From Voacanga thouarsii (Eukaryota > Streptophyta > Magnoliopsida > Gentianales > Apocynaceae): a DNA stretch of 64,000 nucleotides. Below the pieces are notes generated by a model. That model saw only the letters and a program-made list of their open reading frames with translations, did no database searches and was not told the origin of the DNA. Location: assembly GCA_026120185.1 (NCBI GenBank), contig JANUWF010001491.1, positions 4,278,001-4,342,000 of the forward strand. The letters are read 5' to 3'. Each line of letters opens with the position of its first letter. Positions within the stretch are counted from its first letter, which is position 1. A program made the position numbers and the translations under genes. Below, in pieces: positions 34,617 through 46,190 of the stretch.

Positions 34617-35040
34617 GGCACCCGCCTATCCCTATATACCCGGAGGACCTTCCAATTTCCCAGCCTGCCCTCAGCCAGTTATCCCAATAGAGGATAACAG
34701 TGATGATGAGGTTAACTATATGGAGCATAGCAATGATGACGAGGTCCAGATCGTTTAGCCACCCCAGTTCCGGTGATAGACATAAGTTCTGATAGTGAGG
34801 ATGAGGTGATGATAGTGGAGCCTGGACCCCACCCTCCTAATCCCGAGGTGGACTTAGCAGCAAGTAGTGATGACCCGAGGGAGATAGACTATGAGTCTCC
34901 ACCTAGGCCTTCTTTCCTTTCTTCTTTCAGCTGAGTTGAGCCCGGGGAGAGTTCAAGGTGCCCTGGAAAGGAGCTAGTGGAGGGATTTGCTAGCGGGGTT
35001 GGGGTGGATTTTTCTAAGAACTCGGGGGGATGGTTGTACC
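34617..35040 (+). pseudogene. B1 acidic leader ORF, broken
   Basis: This encodes the same acidic protein as B2's leader: YPYIPGGPSNFP at the deletion scar, then repeats of EDNSDDEV type, DSEDEVMIVEPGPHPPNPEV and REIDYESPPRPS. Glu before PPQ is a TAG stop, and a frame break before VIDIS is shared with B2. The C-terminus runs to about GGWLY and is then fused to Gag by a deletion. Confidence 0.7.
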
Positions 35041-35957
35041 ACCAACAACTTTATTCGGGGGTTGTAGATGTAGCTACTCGAACGGAAAATGTGGATCGCA
35101 GCAGGATGGCGACAAAAGCCTTCCAACTGCCAAGGCAGCCGCAGGGACACTATCCGAGACCGCAACCCCACAAACACCCCACCAATCACCAGTGGCAGAA
35201 TCGGGGGAAGCAAGCCCGGACGGCACCGGGTGGACCTACCCCGAATCTTCTATCATGCAGGCAGTGTGGAAGGAATGGCCACACCGAAAGGAATTGTTGG
35301 TCTAAGTGTGGTGAAAAGAAATGCTATCATTGTGGCGACTCGAACCACCTGAGGAACATCTACCCCAAATTGCATCGAGTCAAGCAAGGAAACCCGGCTC
35401 AGAACCCGGGGCCCAACCGAGCTAATCCCACGGGAGCAGCTGGGAGTAAAACACCGAAGCCGCAAGTGAAGTCCAAGGTATTCGCTCTCAACGGAGAGGC
35501 AGTTGGGGCTGATGCAGCGATGGTAGAAGGTACGTTCACTATTCAAGGGCATTCCGTTAATTCTTTGATTGATCCTGGCTCAACTCATTCCTATATAAGC
35601 AAGTTATGTGTATGTTATTTGGGTTGGGATGGAGTAGAGCTACCTTACGCTTTAGTGGTGAGCATACCTCTGGGGAAAATGGTGCAAGCGGATCATTATG
35701 CAAAAGTGTGTAAAGTTAATGTGGGGAGAGAAAGTCTGGAGAGAGATTTGATAGTGTTAGACATTGAGGATTATGACTTAATTTTGGGGATGGACTGGTT
35801 AGCCAAGCAAGGGGCTAAGGTAGACTGTAAAAATAAGACAGTCCAGTTCGTCATACTAGGTTGTGATGTATTGGAATTTAATAGCAAGAGGGTGAAAGAA
35901 CTTAAGTATTTGATTGCGGGGGCTAAGGCCCGAAAATTGCTGAGGCAAGGGTGTTAA
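34977..35957 (+). pseudogene. B1 leader-Gag-protease fusion ORF (326 codons)
   Basis: This is the longest plus-strand open frame in the B array. Residues 1-21 are the leader C-terminus (EGFASGVGVDFSKNSGGWLY). A deletion of about 970 bp, relative to B2 55490-56458, then joins it in frame to the Gag tail (HQQLYSGVVDVATRTENVDR). CCHC knuckle 1 is intact (CRQCGRNGHTERNC). Knuckle 2 has lost its last Cys (CYHCGDSNHLRNIY). Protease follows with [14 protein letters not shown] and [16 protein letters not shown]. It ends at a TAA where B2 has CAA. It looks open only because a deletion removed Gag, so it is not a functional gene. Confidence 0.85.
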
Positions 35958-37100
35958 GGTTACCTGGCTTACGTGATAAACAAGCCAAAGGACCAGTGCA
36001 CTTTGGAGGACACTGAAGTAGTGAAGGATTTTCCCGATGTATTTCCAGCGGAGCTGGATTCTCTATCTCCCAGCCGGGAAGTGGAGTTCACCATCGACTT
36101 AGTTCCGAGAGCGGAACCAATATTGCGAACCCCGTATTGGATGGCACCGGCAGAGTTGAAAGAGCAATTGGAGGAGTTAGTGAGTCATGGCTACATTCGA
36201 CCTAGCACGTCGCCCTAGGGAGCGCCTGTACTATTTGTGAAGAAGAAGGATGGCACTCTGAGGCTATGCATTGACTATCGGGATTTGAACAATTTAACGG
36301 TCAAGAACAAGTATCTCCTACCGTTGATTGATGAGCTATTCGACCAGTTGCAAGAATCTAGTTGCTACTCTAAGTTGTATTTGAGGCAAGGATACTACCA
36401 AGTGCGGATAAGAGAGGAAGATATCTCCAAGATGGCCTTCAACACTAGATATAGACGTTACGAGTTCGTGGTGATACCGTTCGGGATGACTAACGCCCGA
36501 GCAGTATTCATGGACCTGATGCACCGAGTGTTTTGACCATATCTGGATAAGTTCGTGGTGGCCTTTATCAACGACATTTTGATTTACTCCAAGAGTCCGG
36601 AGGATCATGCGGAGCATCTGATGCTCGTACTGGAGAAACTTCGGGAGCACAAGCTGTACGCCAAGTTCAGCAAGTGCGAATTCTGGTTGGACAGTGTGGC
36701 GTTCCTTGGCCATGTGGTGACCAAGGAGGGAATCAAGGTAGACCCGACAAAGGTTGAAGTGGTATCCTACGAGAAGCAGCCAGAGAGTATCACTGAGATC
36801 CGGAGTTTCTTGGGACGGGCTGGTTACTACCGATGGTTTATCAAGGGATTCTCAACACTCGCATCGCCAATGACCCGATTATTGCGAAAGGATGTTCCAT
36901 TTGTGTGAAACGAGAAGTGCAAGAAAATTTTTCAAGAACTGAAGCCCAGACTGATGACTGCACTGGTATTAAGTCTACCGGAGGAAGAGAAACCTTACGC
37001 GCTATATACTAACGCTTCGAAAGAAGGACTGGTTGTAGTATTGATGCAGGACTGGAAAGTGATTGCTTACGCTTCTCAGAAGCTAAAATCTTATTAAGTC
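35958..37100 (+). pseudogene. B1 reverse transcriptase
   Basis: The frame continues from protease: [20 protein letters not shown], then [18 protein letters not shown] (a TAG for Trp), [18 protein letters not shown] and [17 protein letters not shown]. The catalytic box is altered to [11 protein letters not shown]: the first Asp of FIDD is Asn (GAC to AAC near 36570), which should kill the enzyme. It continues through [20 protein letters not shown] to the connection region. Stops at about 36217, 36535 and 36906. Confidence 0.9.
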
Positions 37101-37385
37101 AACTACCCCACTCATGATCTGAAGCTGGCAGCTATAGTGTTCGCCCTAAAGAAATGGCGACACTACCTGTATGGAGCCAAATATGAGGTGTTCACCAACC
37201 ATAAGAGTCTGAAGTATTTCTTCGCTTAAAAGGATCTGAATTTGAGGCAGCGAAGGTGGATAGAATTCCTGGAAGAATACCGTTGTCCGATCAACTACTA
37301 TCCCGGGAAGGCCAACATTATGGCGGACGCCCTAAGCAGAAAGGTTGGGATGGCTAGATTAATAGTGCAGGAAATGCATATCCAC
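37000..37385 (+). pseudogene. B1 RNase H, cut by a deletion
   Basis: It reads YALYTNASKEGLVVVLMQD (the first catalytic Asp is Asn: YTN for YTD), then [20 protein letters not shown] and the KANIMADALSRKV motif with its Asp retained. Two stops are in frame. At about 37375 homology jumps from the linker after RNase H to the end of the integrase core. About 745 bp present in B2 (58795-59537) are missing. Confidence 0.85.
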
Positions 37386-38165
37386 ATATCGATGGGCAGA
37401 CAGAGAGGGTGATATAAACATTGGAGGATATGCTGAGAGCCTGTGTCCTAGACTTCCGGGATAAGTGGATAGAGTGTGTTCCGTATGCCGAGTTGTAATA
37501 TAATAGTAGCTACCAAGCCGCAATTGGGGATGGCACCGTATGCGGCTTTGTATGGGCGCAAGTGTCAGGTACCGTTATATTGGAGTTGGTTTGAAGACGG
37601 TCATGTGAGCAAAACTGGAGAAGTATGTGTCCAAGAGATGCTGGATAAAGTGAAATTGATCAGGGAAAGGTTAAAGGCGGCACAGAGTCGGCAGAAGAGC
37701 TGTGCGGACAACCGGCGAAGAGAATTAGAATTTCAAGTCGGGGACAGTGTATTTTTGAAATTGACACCGAATAGGGGAATTTTGAAACATCCGAAGGGTG
37801 AAAAGCTGATTTCGAGATATTTGGGACCGTTTCTGATTAAGGAAAGGATCGGACCAGTAGCTTATCGACTGGATCTGCCAGAAGGGTTGATGGGAATCAT
37901 GATGTGTTTCATGTGTCACAATTGAAGAAGTATAATGCGGATCCCGGTCATGTATTGAATGATGAACCGTCAGTATTGCAGCCAGACCTGAGCTATATGG
38001 AGAAGCCTATGTGGATATTAGACCGCAGTGTCAAGACTCTCCGGAACAAACAGATACCGATGGTTAAGATTCAGTGGGAACACCATGGCACGCAAGATGG
38101 CACATGGGAGTCAGAAGAATAGGTTAAGCGGAAGTACTCAGATTTAAAATAGAGGTATGCTTGAA
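37386..38165 (+). pseudogene. B1 integrase C-terminal part and chromodomain
   Basis: It begins at the integrase GQ(T/R)ER motif with an altered codon and runs through 37476-37925 (APYAALYGRKCQVPLYWSWF, EFQVGDSVFLKLTPNRGILK, GPFLIKERIGPVAYRLDLPE). It ends with a chromodomain (37904-38122: YMEKPMWILDRSVKTLRNKQ, IQWEHHGTQDGTWES). Chromodomains steer chromovirus integration to particular chromatin. There is a frame break at GIMMCFM, and TAG replaces a codon after ESEE. Confidence 0.85.
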
Positions 38166-38184
38166 TTTTGGGTCGAAATTCTCC

Positions 38185-38198
38185 AAAGGAGGGGAGGA
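38185..38198 (+). other. Polypurine tract of B1
   Basis: AAAGGAGGGGAGGA lies directly before TGTGAAACCCC, preceded by the imperfect inverted repeat GAATTTTGGGTCGAAATTC (38162-38180). Both features recur in B2 (60348-60360) and D (42481-42516). Confidence 0.85.
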
Positions 38199-38448
38199 TG
38201 TGAAACCCCAGTCAAAACCAACCTTAGAGTAAGGGGGTTGGGGTGCATATCATATTTCATTGCATGTTTAAATATATTTTTATATGAATTTATGTTCATT
38301 GAATTTGTGTTTTATAGTTTAGAGGGCTTGATTATGACTATTGAGTGAGAAAGGTAAAATGGTAAGTTTTGCTTGAGGTGGAAAAAGGGAGATAGCTTGA
38401 GGATTGAATAGGAAAATATCTTTTTAGAGGGAAAATAAGAAGAAGAGT

Positions 38449-38512
38449 TATTGTGGTGTAGTGGTTAGGGCCTTAGAATTAATTCTTGAGGTCTTGGGTT
38501 CAAATTCCATCA
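38449..38512 (+). other. tRNA-like module in the B central LTR
   Basis: Same module as at 32853, with tggtgtagtggttagg as A box and gggttcaaattcc as B box. It is 250 bp from the LTR start. Confidence 0.6.
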
Positions 38513-39178
38513 TAAGAGCTTTAGCTTGGTTAAGTTTTACTTTTGCTTGGGAAGTAATATTTTCGGGCTTATAAGCTTGGAATAGGGTAGAAATGTTGTC
38601 CTAAGAGAGTCATGATGGAGTATTCTCATCCTACACTTTTGCCTATACAAAATTACTAAGGGGAATCCATTTCCTCTTGATCCTTAATTTTTCCTATTTC
38701 TCAATTCATTAGCTTGTTCAAATTGTTCAAGCCAATTCTATTCTAGAATAATTCCAGCAATGTGTTGTGCCTTTGTAGGTTCAAAATGTCTTAGTAAGGG
38801 ACATCTTATGGACCAAAACCATGGAAGAGGGGTAAAGGATTTCAAGTTAATTAAATTCCTTAGTGAACTTAAACTTTACTTTAGCTAAGTTCATTTTCCT
38901 TCATGCATGTAACTGAAATTTTTTCTAGCTTTTTGTGCCTTCAAGGTGTCGAAATTCTTAGCCATTATTCCCTCCCAAATGCTGCCAGAAAATGGCCCAT
39001 TTGATCTTCTTAGAATTTGGATTTTTCTGGCCATTTTTGAACTGCACAAAAGATGTGCAAAACCAGGAAAAATCCTGGGCAAATTCACAGCTTAGGAGGT
39101 CCAAAACCAAGTTGTTTTCTTCCAGTTTTTGTTCAGCATCTTAGCCACATTTTTCCTCCATAAAGAAGGCTGGAAACT

Positions 39179-42100
39179 TATAACACCCCACTACTACATA
39201 CCCTAAAAGGGCGGGGATATCGCTCCGTCCCGTAGGATAAGGTGTCTTTAAAACGAGGTATAAAATATAAAGGCAACCCCAAAAGAGTTAACTTAAAGAA
39301 ATAGAGAAAAACTCTTATTACATCCGGCTCAAATTGGAGCAATATCATTCAGAAGCTTAAACAACAACTGTGTCCTAGAACAAAATGGGGAAAAAAAAAA
39401 AAACAAAAGCTTCAACTATCACATGCCCTGCTGGCTCAGCACAATCTATCTGCTGACAACATGATATAAAATAGTGTGACATGTAATCCCAGTAAGTCTT
39501 GTGTGTGCATATGGTGTTTCAAACAGTTCGTGTATGCATAGTGGAAAACATTTGTAGAAATATTTGGCAAGTCATAAATACTTTCTTTTCGCAAGGAGTG
39601 GGTTTTTCTTATAATCACATTTTATACAAAACAAATCATCCAATCGAATAAACAGTCATGTCACCACATGTTGGGCTTCATGAGGTCAAGGCACCACATT
39701 TTGTGCGCCTTACCGGGACCGGATTACCACACGTTGGACGTTCTGATCGGGGTGAGTGTACAGCTCACCGGATAAGATACTCCTCCTTCTCTACACCCAA
39801 AACAACCATCCGGGTGTCCATGTCGGGAAAATAAATAATACCAGGTACAAATGCTAGCTCGGACCGGCCTGACCAACCAGCACTGTCGCCTCTTCAAGCT
39901 GAGCTTATCTTCTGAAGGTGGCCTACTACCAGAAGACTTACTCTAGCCATCCAAGACTAGTATTGTTAGCCTATCCTTGTTGAATACTCAACAAACATAT
40001 CCATCAATTCCTGATTCAAAATTTTCATACCTTGGCTTTGTACAACGTGCTTTTCTTTAAAAGAGTTTTCTAAAAATTTAGAAGAAATAATAGTTTTCTT
40101 GATAAAATCGTTAGCTTGACAAAACCGTTTAAAGAAAAAATATCCACGTTTACAACCCAAGTAAACATAGTTTAACAATAGCTTCACAAAGTTTAACAAC
40201 ATAGACTTGCCATCACAATATTTAACAAAAGAGTTTATGCAAGGACTTACTTGATACGCCTCGGACAAATGAGATAAAATCAAAGCTTACTTTCCTCAAA
40301 TATCTTCCTGATCTAAAATCATATAATATCATGATCAGGATCTCAATCGATTCAAACATGCTCTAAACTCATTTATTCCTATAACAATTCACAATCCACT
40401 ATCTAATTCCCAATAAGCTAACCAATCCCCAAAGTTCATATTTTTTGACCATATATTTATCAAAGACATGAATATTATATAAAAAAGGCTTAACTTCACC
40501 ATCACAACTCATATCTATCATTACCATAGTAAAATATGGCTTTGCTATGCATCGAATTTGCTTAATTAATTACTCATCTCAAAATACCCATTCATCATGC
40601 AAATGGACATCATCAACCATATTAAACCTTAATTTTGACATCAAGGGTAAGGATTCCCTTACCTTGTGACAACCGGGTTAACAAGATCTCGATGCTCCTA
40701 TAGTGTTCATCCCGAGTTCGTTCGAGTAGAAGGGAAAAGCTGCCATCTTTCCTTCCTTTTGACCGAAAGTAGGTAAAAGGGATGAAATTAGCCTTTAGGT
40801 GGCATGATTCAAGGGAAGAAAAGTAGAAGAATTGATGGAAGAAAGGAATCAAGAGGTTAAGATGGTTTTTGCTTACCTTAGAGTGTGATCGGTTTCTTGC
40901 TAGGAATTGTTCTTGTGATTTTCGAAAATTGTAGGGAGATTCCTGCTGGAATTTTCGTGTAGAATGGAGAGGGTAGTCGGGTACTGTGATTTAGGGTTAG
41001 AGAAGATTGGTTTAGGGCTAGATGGTGGTGTTAAGAAAGACTCCTAATGGCTTTTGGTTTCGTGGACAGCAAGGCTAAAAATTGCAGCTTGTTGTGCACC
41101 TTGTTGCTGCCGAATTTGGGAGGGCTTATGAGGAGAATGTATTTTGCAATTGCTACCTTACGCTGGCCAAAATATTGCTCAAGAAAAGGGCTATGTGCAT
41201 TCAGAGTTTTTGGCTAAAACAAGGAAGAGTTTGAGTAGATTTTGAGAACTAAAATTCTGTGCAAGAATGGCTCATGTGCTGTGTGAAAATCATTGAACCA
41301 GAAGGGAGAAATTCTGGACTATTTTAGCTGTTGTTCTGTCGCGATTTACAGAAAAAAAGGTGAGGGTTTTAGGTGCTGAAAATTGGCTTAAGCAGCTGAG
41401 GATTTTGGTAGGTTTTGGTGTGTGGAATTTTCGTTTGAGTTGGAGTGCAAGCTGGACGAAATTTCCTGTGCAAGGTTGGCCGAAATTCTGGTTCCTAAGC
41501 TGGCCGAATTTCTGAAATTTTGGTGATTAAAATCTGGTTTTCGTGTGGCTAAGGTAATCTGAATTGATGAGGAGTGTTCTAGATGTTTTGAGCTAGGATT
41601 TGAAGAGTTGGACTGCACTTAGGAGTGCTGGAATTTCGGACAGCCTGTGGTTGCACAAGGCTGCCGAAATTCTGCTAGGAAAATGAAGCAAAACCTAGTT
41701 GATGTAGGATTGAAATAAAATCTGATTTGCTAAAGGATTTTGGATAAGATTTCCTAGTGTTGGAAGAGTTTGAGTTGGGCTAAAACTCCTTCAAAAAGTG
41801 GCAGTACCTAGCTGGAAAATTTTCCAGATTTTTAGCTAAGGTTCTAGGTTCAAAATCCACAAGGTATCCAACTAGAAAAATATCACTTTAATTCCAACTA
41901 TCCATTAAAAAATCTAGTAAGTTAAAATCAAGTTGGAATTTAGTTATTCGGCTAGGGTTTTTTTTTTCCCGAAAATCAAAGGGACCAAAATTTGAAAATA
42001 ACAATAAACTTTATTCACATTGAAAATCCTTGAATTTAGAAGATAAATATAGAGACTTATTTTCTTAGAAAAATGGCACTGAAAATTCACTAGGATGGCT

Positions 42101-42480
42101 AGGGTCTTTTCGGCCAAAACATGGAGGTGTCTAGGAAAATGAATTTTCAAAAAGAAACTAAGATTCGCAAGAGGTAAGATTCGAACTCGGGTCACCAAAG
42201 GAAATCACCAACCACCCCGCTATTCCAAACCAACTCCAATGCTAATATTTCTCTAAGAAATTCTTTCCACCCTAATTCATCCTTCCATCTCCTCAACTAA
42301 ACTTCACTTAACCAACTCTTAGACAACACAATTATTTCACACTAAATAAATCAAATGCAAAAGCAACTTTTAAAATCACATGCACCCATGCAAGAATAAT
42401 TTTAAGATAACACGCGAAATGCTATGCAATGCATGACCTTTTTCCCCATAGTCAAAGGTGGTTTTTGGCGGGGTATTACA
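39179..42480 (-). repeat. Element D 3' LTR
   Basis: 3302 bp, paired with 48202-51487. On the plus strand it begins TATAACACCCC (the expected TG altered to TA) and ends GGGTATTACA. Target duplication AAACT (39174-39178) pairs with AAACC at 51488-51492. The left copy has about 40 bp (near 40792-40830) that the right copy lacks. Short ORFs (for example 39436-39618, 41388-41618, 41944-42198) are chance. A tRNA-like module is at 42172-42228 on the minus strand. Confidence 0.9.
42172..42228 (-). other. tRNA-like module in D 3' LTR
   Basis: Minus strand: TAGCGGGGTGGTTGGTG (A-box-like) followed by GAGTTCGAATC, an excellent B box (GTTCGAATC fits GWTCRANNC). It begins about 250 bp from the LTR start at 42480, the same offset as in the B LTRs. 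The right copy is at 51170-51227. Confidence 0.6.
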
Positions 42481-42516
42481 TCCCCTCCCCCTTAAGAGAA
42501 TTTCGTCCCGAAATTC
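42481..42516 (-). other. Polypurine tract and palindrome of element D
   Basis: The minus strand reads AAGGGGGAGGGGA next to the LTR. Before it lies GAATTTCGGGACGAAATTC (42498-42516), an inverted repeat with 8-bp arms. Similar sequence precedes the PPT in many plant gypsy elements. Its role is not known to me. Confidence 0.85.
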
Positions 42517-42529
42517 AGAGGCGTTACCC

Positions 42530-43160
42530 TTAGAGCATATCTGGATACTTCTACCTTAACCATTTTTCCATTTCCCATGTTGTATCTTGTGCTCCATGAT
42601 GATCCCAAAGTATTTTCACCATAGGTATCTGCTTGTTTCGAAGAGTCTTGATACTCCGCTCCAAGATCTTGACTGGTCTCTCCACATAACTCAGATTTAG
42701 TTGCAACTCCAATGGTTCCTCATTGAGTACATGACTCGGATCAGGGTCGTACTTCTTCAATTGAGATACATGGAAAACATCTTGCATCCCAGCTAGGCCA
42801 TCAGGTTGATCCAATCTGTAGGCACCCGGCCCAACTTTCTCCAATATCAGGAATGGTCCTAAATACCTAGGACTTAACTTCCCTCCTCTCGGATGACTCA
42901 GGATTCCCCTACTAGGAGTCAACTTCAAGAATGCGCAATCACCTACTTGGAACTCCAATTTCCTTCTTCTCGAATCTGTGTAGTTTTCTGTCGCTTTGCG
43001 TTGCCCTTAGCCTTTCTCGGATAACCTTGACCTTGTCCATCATTTCCTGAATGCATACCTCACCAGTCATTCTAATGTTCCTCTCTTCCGTCCATCCCCA
43101 GTATATCGGTACTTGACATTTTCGCCCATATAATGCTTCGTATGGCGCCATCCCAATCGA
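42530..43160 (-). pseudogene. Element D integrase C-terminus and chromodomain
   Basis: 42939-43151 gives APYEALYGRKCQVPIYWGWT. A frame break then leads into 42551-42958: EFQVGDCAFLKLTPSRGILS, GPFLILEKVGPGAYRLDQPD, DVFHVSQLKKYDPD, and the chromodomain with YVERPVKILERSIKTLRNKQ and WDHHGAQDTTWEMEKW. A TAG after KWLR probably replaces a sense codon, because the frame continues as KYPDML to a TAA at 42532-42530. This marks D as a chromovirus of the Tekay/Del type. Confidence 0.9.
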
Positions 43161-43723
43161 TGCCTAATAACTGTTGTTATATGCCAATTCTGCATGTGGT
43201 AAACACTCGGTCCACTTGTCTCCAAAGTCTAAAAAACATGCTTGGAGCATGTCCTCCAGTATCTGGATGACTCTCTCAGATTGACCGTCGGTTTGCGTAT
43301 GAGCAGAGGTGCTGAATTTTAATGTGGTACCTAAAGACTCTTGAAACTTGCTCCAGAATCTCGAAGTGAACTTAGGGTCCCTATTTGACACAATGCTTAA
43401 TGGTACACCATGCAACCTTACAATTTCCCCGGTATACGTCTGAGCCAACTTTTCCATCGAGTTCCTTACGTTCACTGGTATAAAATGCGCTGTCATGGTC
43501 AGTCGGTCTACTACCACCCAAATTGCATCCTCGTGTGACTTGGTCATCGGAAGACCAGTCACAAAATCCATAGTCACCTCCTCCCACTTTCACTCGGGGA
43601 TCGGTAACGGTTGTAGTAAACCTGCAGACTTCTTATGCTCCACTTTAACCTTTTAGCACGTCAGGCAGGTTGTCACATGCTGAACCACATCTCTTTTCAT
43701 TCCAGCCCACCAATATTTCTTCT
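43161..43723 (-). pseudogene. Element D integrase zinc finger and catalytic core
   Basis: The core (43164-43577) reads MTMDFVTGLPMTKSHEDAIW with the first catalytic Asp, then IVSNRDPKFTSRFW where the second catalytic Asp (usually SDRD) is Asn, then TDGQSERVIQILEDML with the Glu. The N-terminal zinc-binding CLTC-like part lies at 43620-43680 with a stop. The Asp to Asn change alone would abolish integration. Its codon AAT is one G-to-A transition from GAT. Confidence 0.9.
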
Positions 43724-44504
43724 TCAGTCATGGTACATCTTTACGTCCCCAGGGTGTATGGTATACTTGTTCCTGTGAGCTTCGGCCAATATCCTTTTCC
43801 TCAAGTCTTGGATGTCAGGCACACAAATTCGGTCCCGAAAATACAGTACCCCCTTCTCGTCAGTTCGAAAATCTCTTCCTCCCCTCGTGATCTCTTTCTC
43901 GTTGATGGTCTGAAATTCTATGTTGTCCTGTTGGGCTGATACAATTTCCTGATCCAGATCGGGTTTCAGGGCCAAGTTTCTCACACAGATCTTCCTCTCT
44001 TGAACTTTCGCCTCTTGCTCTAGAATATCCTGAACTGTCGACACCTCTTGCATTCTCAAGTGGGCTATCTTCACTTTCTGACTCAACGCATCAGCTACCA
44101 CATTCACCTTGCCCGAGTAATAATTAATAGGACACTTATATCCCTCTAGAAACTCCATTCACCTACGCTGTCAAATGTTCAAGTCCTTTTGCGTGAAGAT
44201 ATACTTCAAACTCTTATGGTCAGTGAAGACTTCATATTGGACACCGTTCAAATAATGTCTCCACTTCTTCAAGGCGAACACTATGGCTGCCAGCTCCAAG
44301 TCATGCGCTGGATAATTAGCTTCACGCGGTTTTAGCTTCCTAGATGCATAATCTATGACTTTCCTTTCCTGCATCAGCACAGCTCTTAGACCTTCATTGG
44401 ATGCATCCGTATAGAGTGCATAGGACTTGTCAGCCTCAGGTAGGCTCAGTACGGGTGCTGAAATAAACCTCCTCTTAAGCTCTTGGAAGCTCTTCTCATA
44501 CTTC
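43724..44504 (-). pseudogene. Element D RNase H and linker
   Basis: 44171-44380 holds [20 protein letters not shown] and [17 protein letters not shown]. 43724-44158 holds [13 protein letters not shown], the linker with VRNLALKPDLDQEIVSAQQD and the start of the zinc finger HRNKYTIHPGDVKMYHD. One stop lies between the two. The catalytic Asp region ([10 protein letters not shown], about 44400) is readable upstream. Confidence 0.9.
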
Positions 44505-46190
44505 TCACTCTAAGCAAAAACGACATCCTTCTTTAACAGTCGCATCATCGGTGAAGCCAGAGTAGAAAGTTTTTTTAATGAAATGCCGATAGTACTCGGC
44601 CAACCCAAGGAAACTTCGTATCTCGGTAACGTTCTTCGATTGTTTCCAATTTGCTATGGCTTCCACCTTGGCAGGGTCCACCTTTATTCCATCCTTGGAT
44701 ATCACATGGCTGAGAAAGGATACCAAGCTTACCCAAAACTCACATTTATTGAACTTGGCGAAAAGCTTGAATTCCTTCAGCTTCTCTAGGACCAACCTTA
44801 AGTGCTCCGTGTGATCTTTCGGATTCTTGGAGTAGATTAAGATATCATCGATGAAGATAACCATGAACTTGTCCAAATATGGTTGGAAGACGCGATGCAT
44901 CAAATCCATGAAAACTGCTGGTGCATTGGTTACACCGAACGGCATTACCACAAATTCGTAGTGGCCATACCACGTGTTGAAGGCAGTCTTAGGAATATCT
45001 TCTTCCTTAATCCTCACCTGATAGTATCCTTGCCGCAGGTCCAGCTTCGAAAAGCAAGCGGCGCCTTGAAGTTGATCGAACAACTCATCGATTAAGGGTA
45101 GAGGGTATTTATTTTTTATCGTTAAGTTGTTCAATCCCTGATAATCAATGCATAGCCTCAGGGTACCATCTTTCTTCCTAACAAACAACACCGGGGCTCC
45201 CCATGGTGACGTACTCAGTCGGATGTAGCCTTGTCTCACCAATTCTTCCAATTGCTCCTTTAACTCCTTCAACTCCGTTAGTGCCATCCAGTAGGGAGTT
45301 CTTGACACCGGTTGTACTCCAAGAATTAGGTCCACAGTAAACTCAACTTCCCGTTCAGGGGGTAGAGAAGTGAGCTCAGTAGGGAAAACATCCGGAAAGT
45401 CTTTTACCACATTTGTACTCTCCAGGGTACACTGATCCTTAGGTTTGTTTAGGATATATGCCAAATATCCCATACATCCTTTCTTGAGCAACTTCTGGGC
45501 CTTAACACCAGCAATCAGAAATTTCAGTTCCTTCGCTCGCTTACAGTTGAATTCAATTACATCCCGACCAGATCTCACAAACTGCATCGTCTTGATCTTG
45601 TAGTCCACACGAGCTCCGTGCTTCGACAACCAATCCATGCCCAAGATCAGGTCATAATCGTCTATGGGCAGAATTTTGAGGTCGGCCTCCAAAATTTCCT
45701 TTCCTACCTCAACTCCACAACTCCCCATTTTCTTACCCGCTTCTACTACCTTTCCCAAGAGTGAGCTTACTACTAGGGTATAGGGTAATTCCTTTCCTTC
45801 CCAACCCAGATATGATGCACATACTTTACTTCCATAGGAATGTGTGGATCCTGGATCTATCAAAACATTAACAAGATGACCTTGGATAGAAAGGTTACCT
45901 TCGATCACGGCGGCATCCGCTCTGACTTCTTCTTTGTTCAGGGCACAAACCTTGGCCTTCCCCTGAGGCTTCTGGCCTCCAGTTCCTGCTAGTCCAGCAG
46001 TAGCACCTCTATTGATCCCCATTAGTCGGGTTGGGGCAGTCTGCCCGATCCTTAAGGGTTTAGGGCAGGCGTTCCTCAAATGACCTGGGTCTCCATAATT
46101 GAAGCACCTTCTTACACTCCCGTTGCCCCAGAAATTCCTCTCGGTGTGGCCCTGTTTTCCATACAATCAGCAGTTCAGGCTGCCTTACAT
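44505..46190 (-). pseudogene. Element D nucleocapsid, protease and reverse transcriptase (553-codon open frame)
   Basis: This is the longest open frame in the window. Residues 1-35 carry two CCHC knuckles. The first has lost its opening Cys pair spacing ([14 protein letters not shown]), and the second reads [14 protein letters not shown] with its second Cys changed to Tyr. The protease active site is [14 protein letters not shown] near residue 110, and [20 protein letters not shown] follows. RT has [20 protein letters not shown], the catalytic [12 protein letters not shown] (about residue 445) and [16 protein letters not shown] at the end, where a frame break ends it. The RT active site is intact, so D is the best-preserved pol here. 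Gag lies upstream in a broken frame. Confidence 0.92.

Noticed and set aside
34977..35957. 326-codon plus-strand ORF considered as a host gene.
   Set aside because: It contains CCHC knuckles and a retroviral-type protease, and is open only because a deletion fused leader to Gag.
44505..46190. Endogenous pararetrovirus or virus-derived polymerase.
   Set aside because: Domain order with integrase and chromodomain, flanking LTRs, PBS and PPT fit a Ty3/gypsy retrotransposon. No movement or coat protein is seen.
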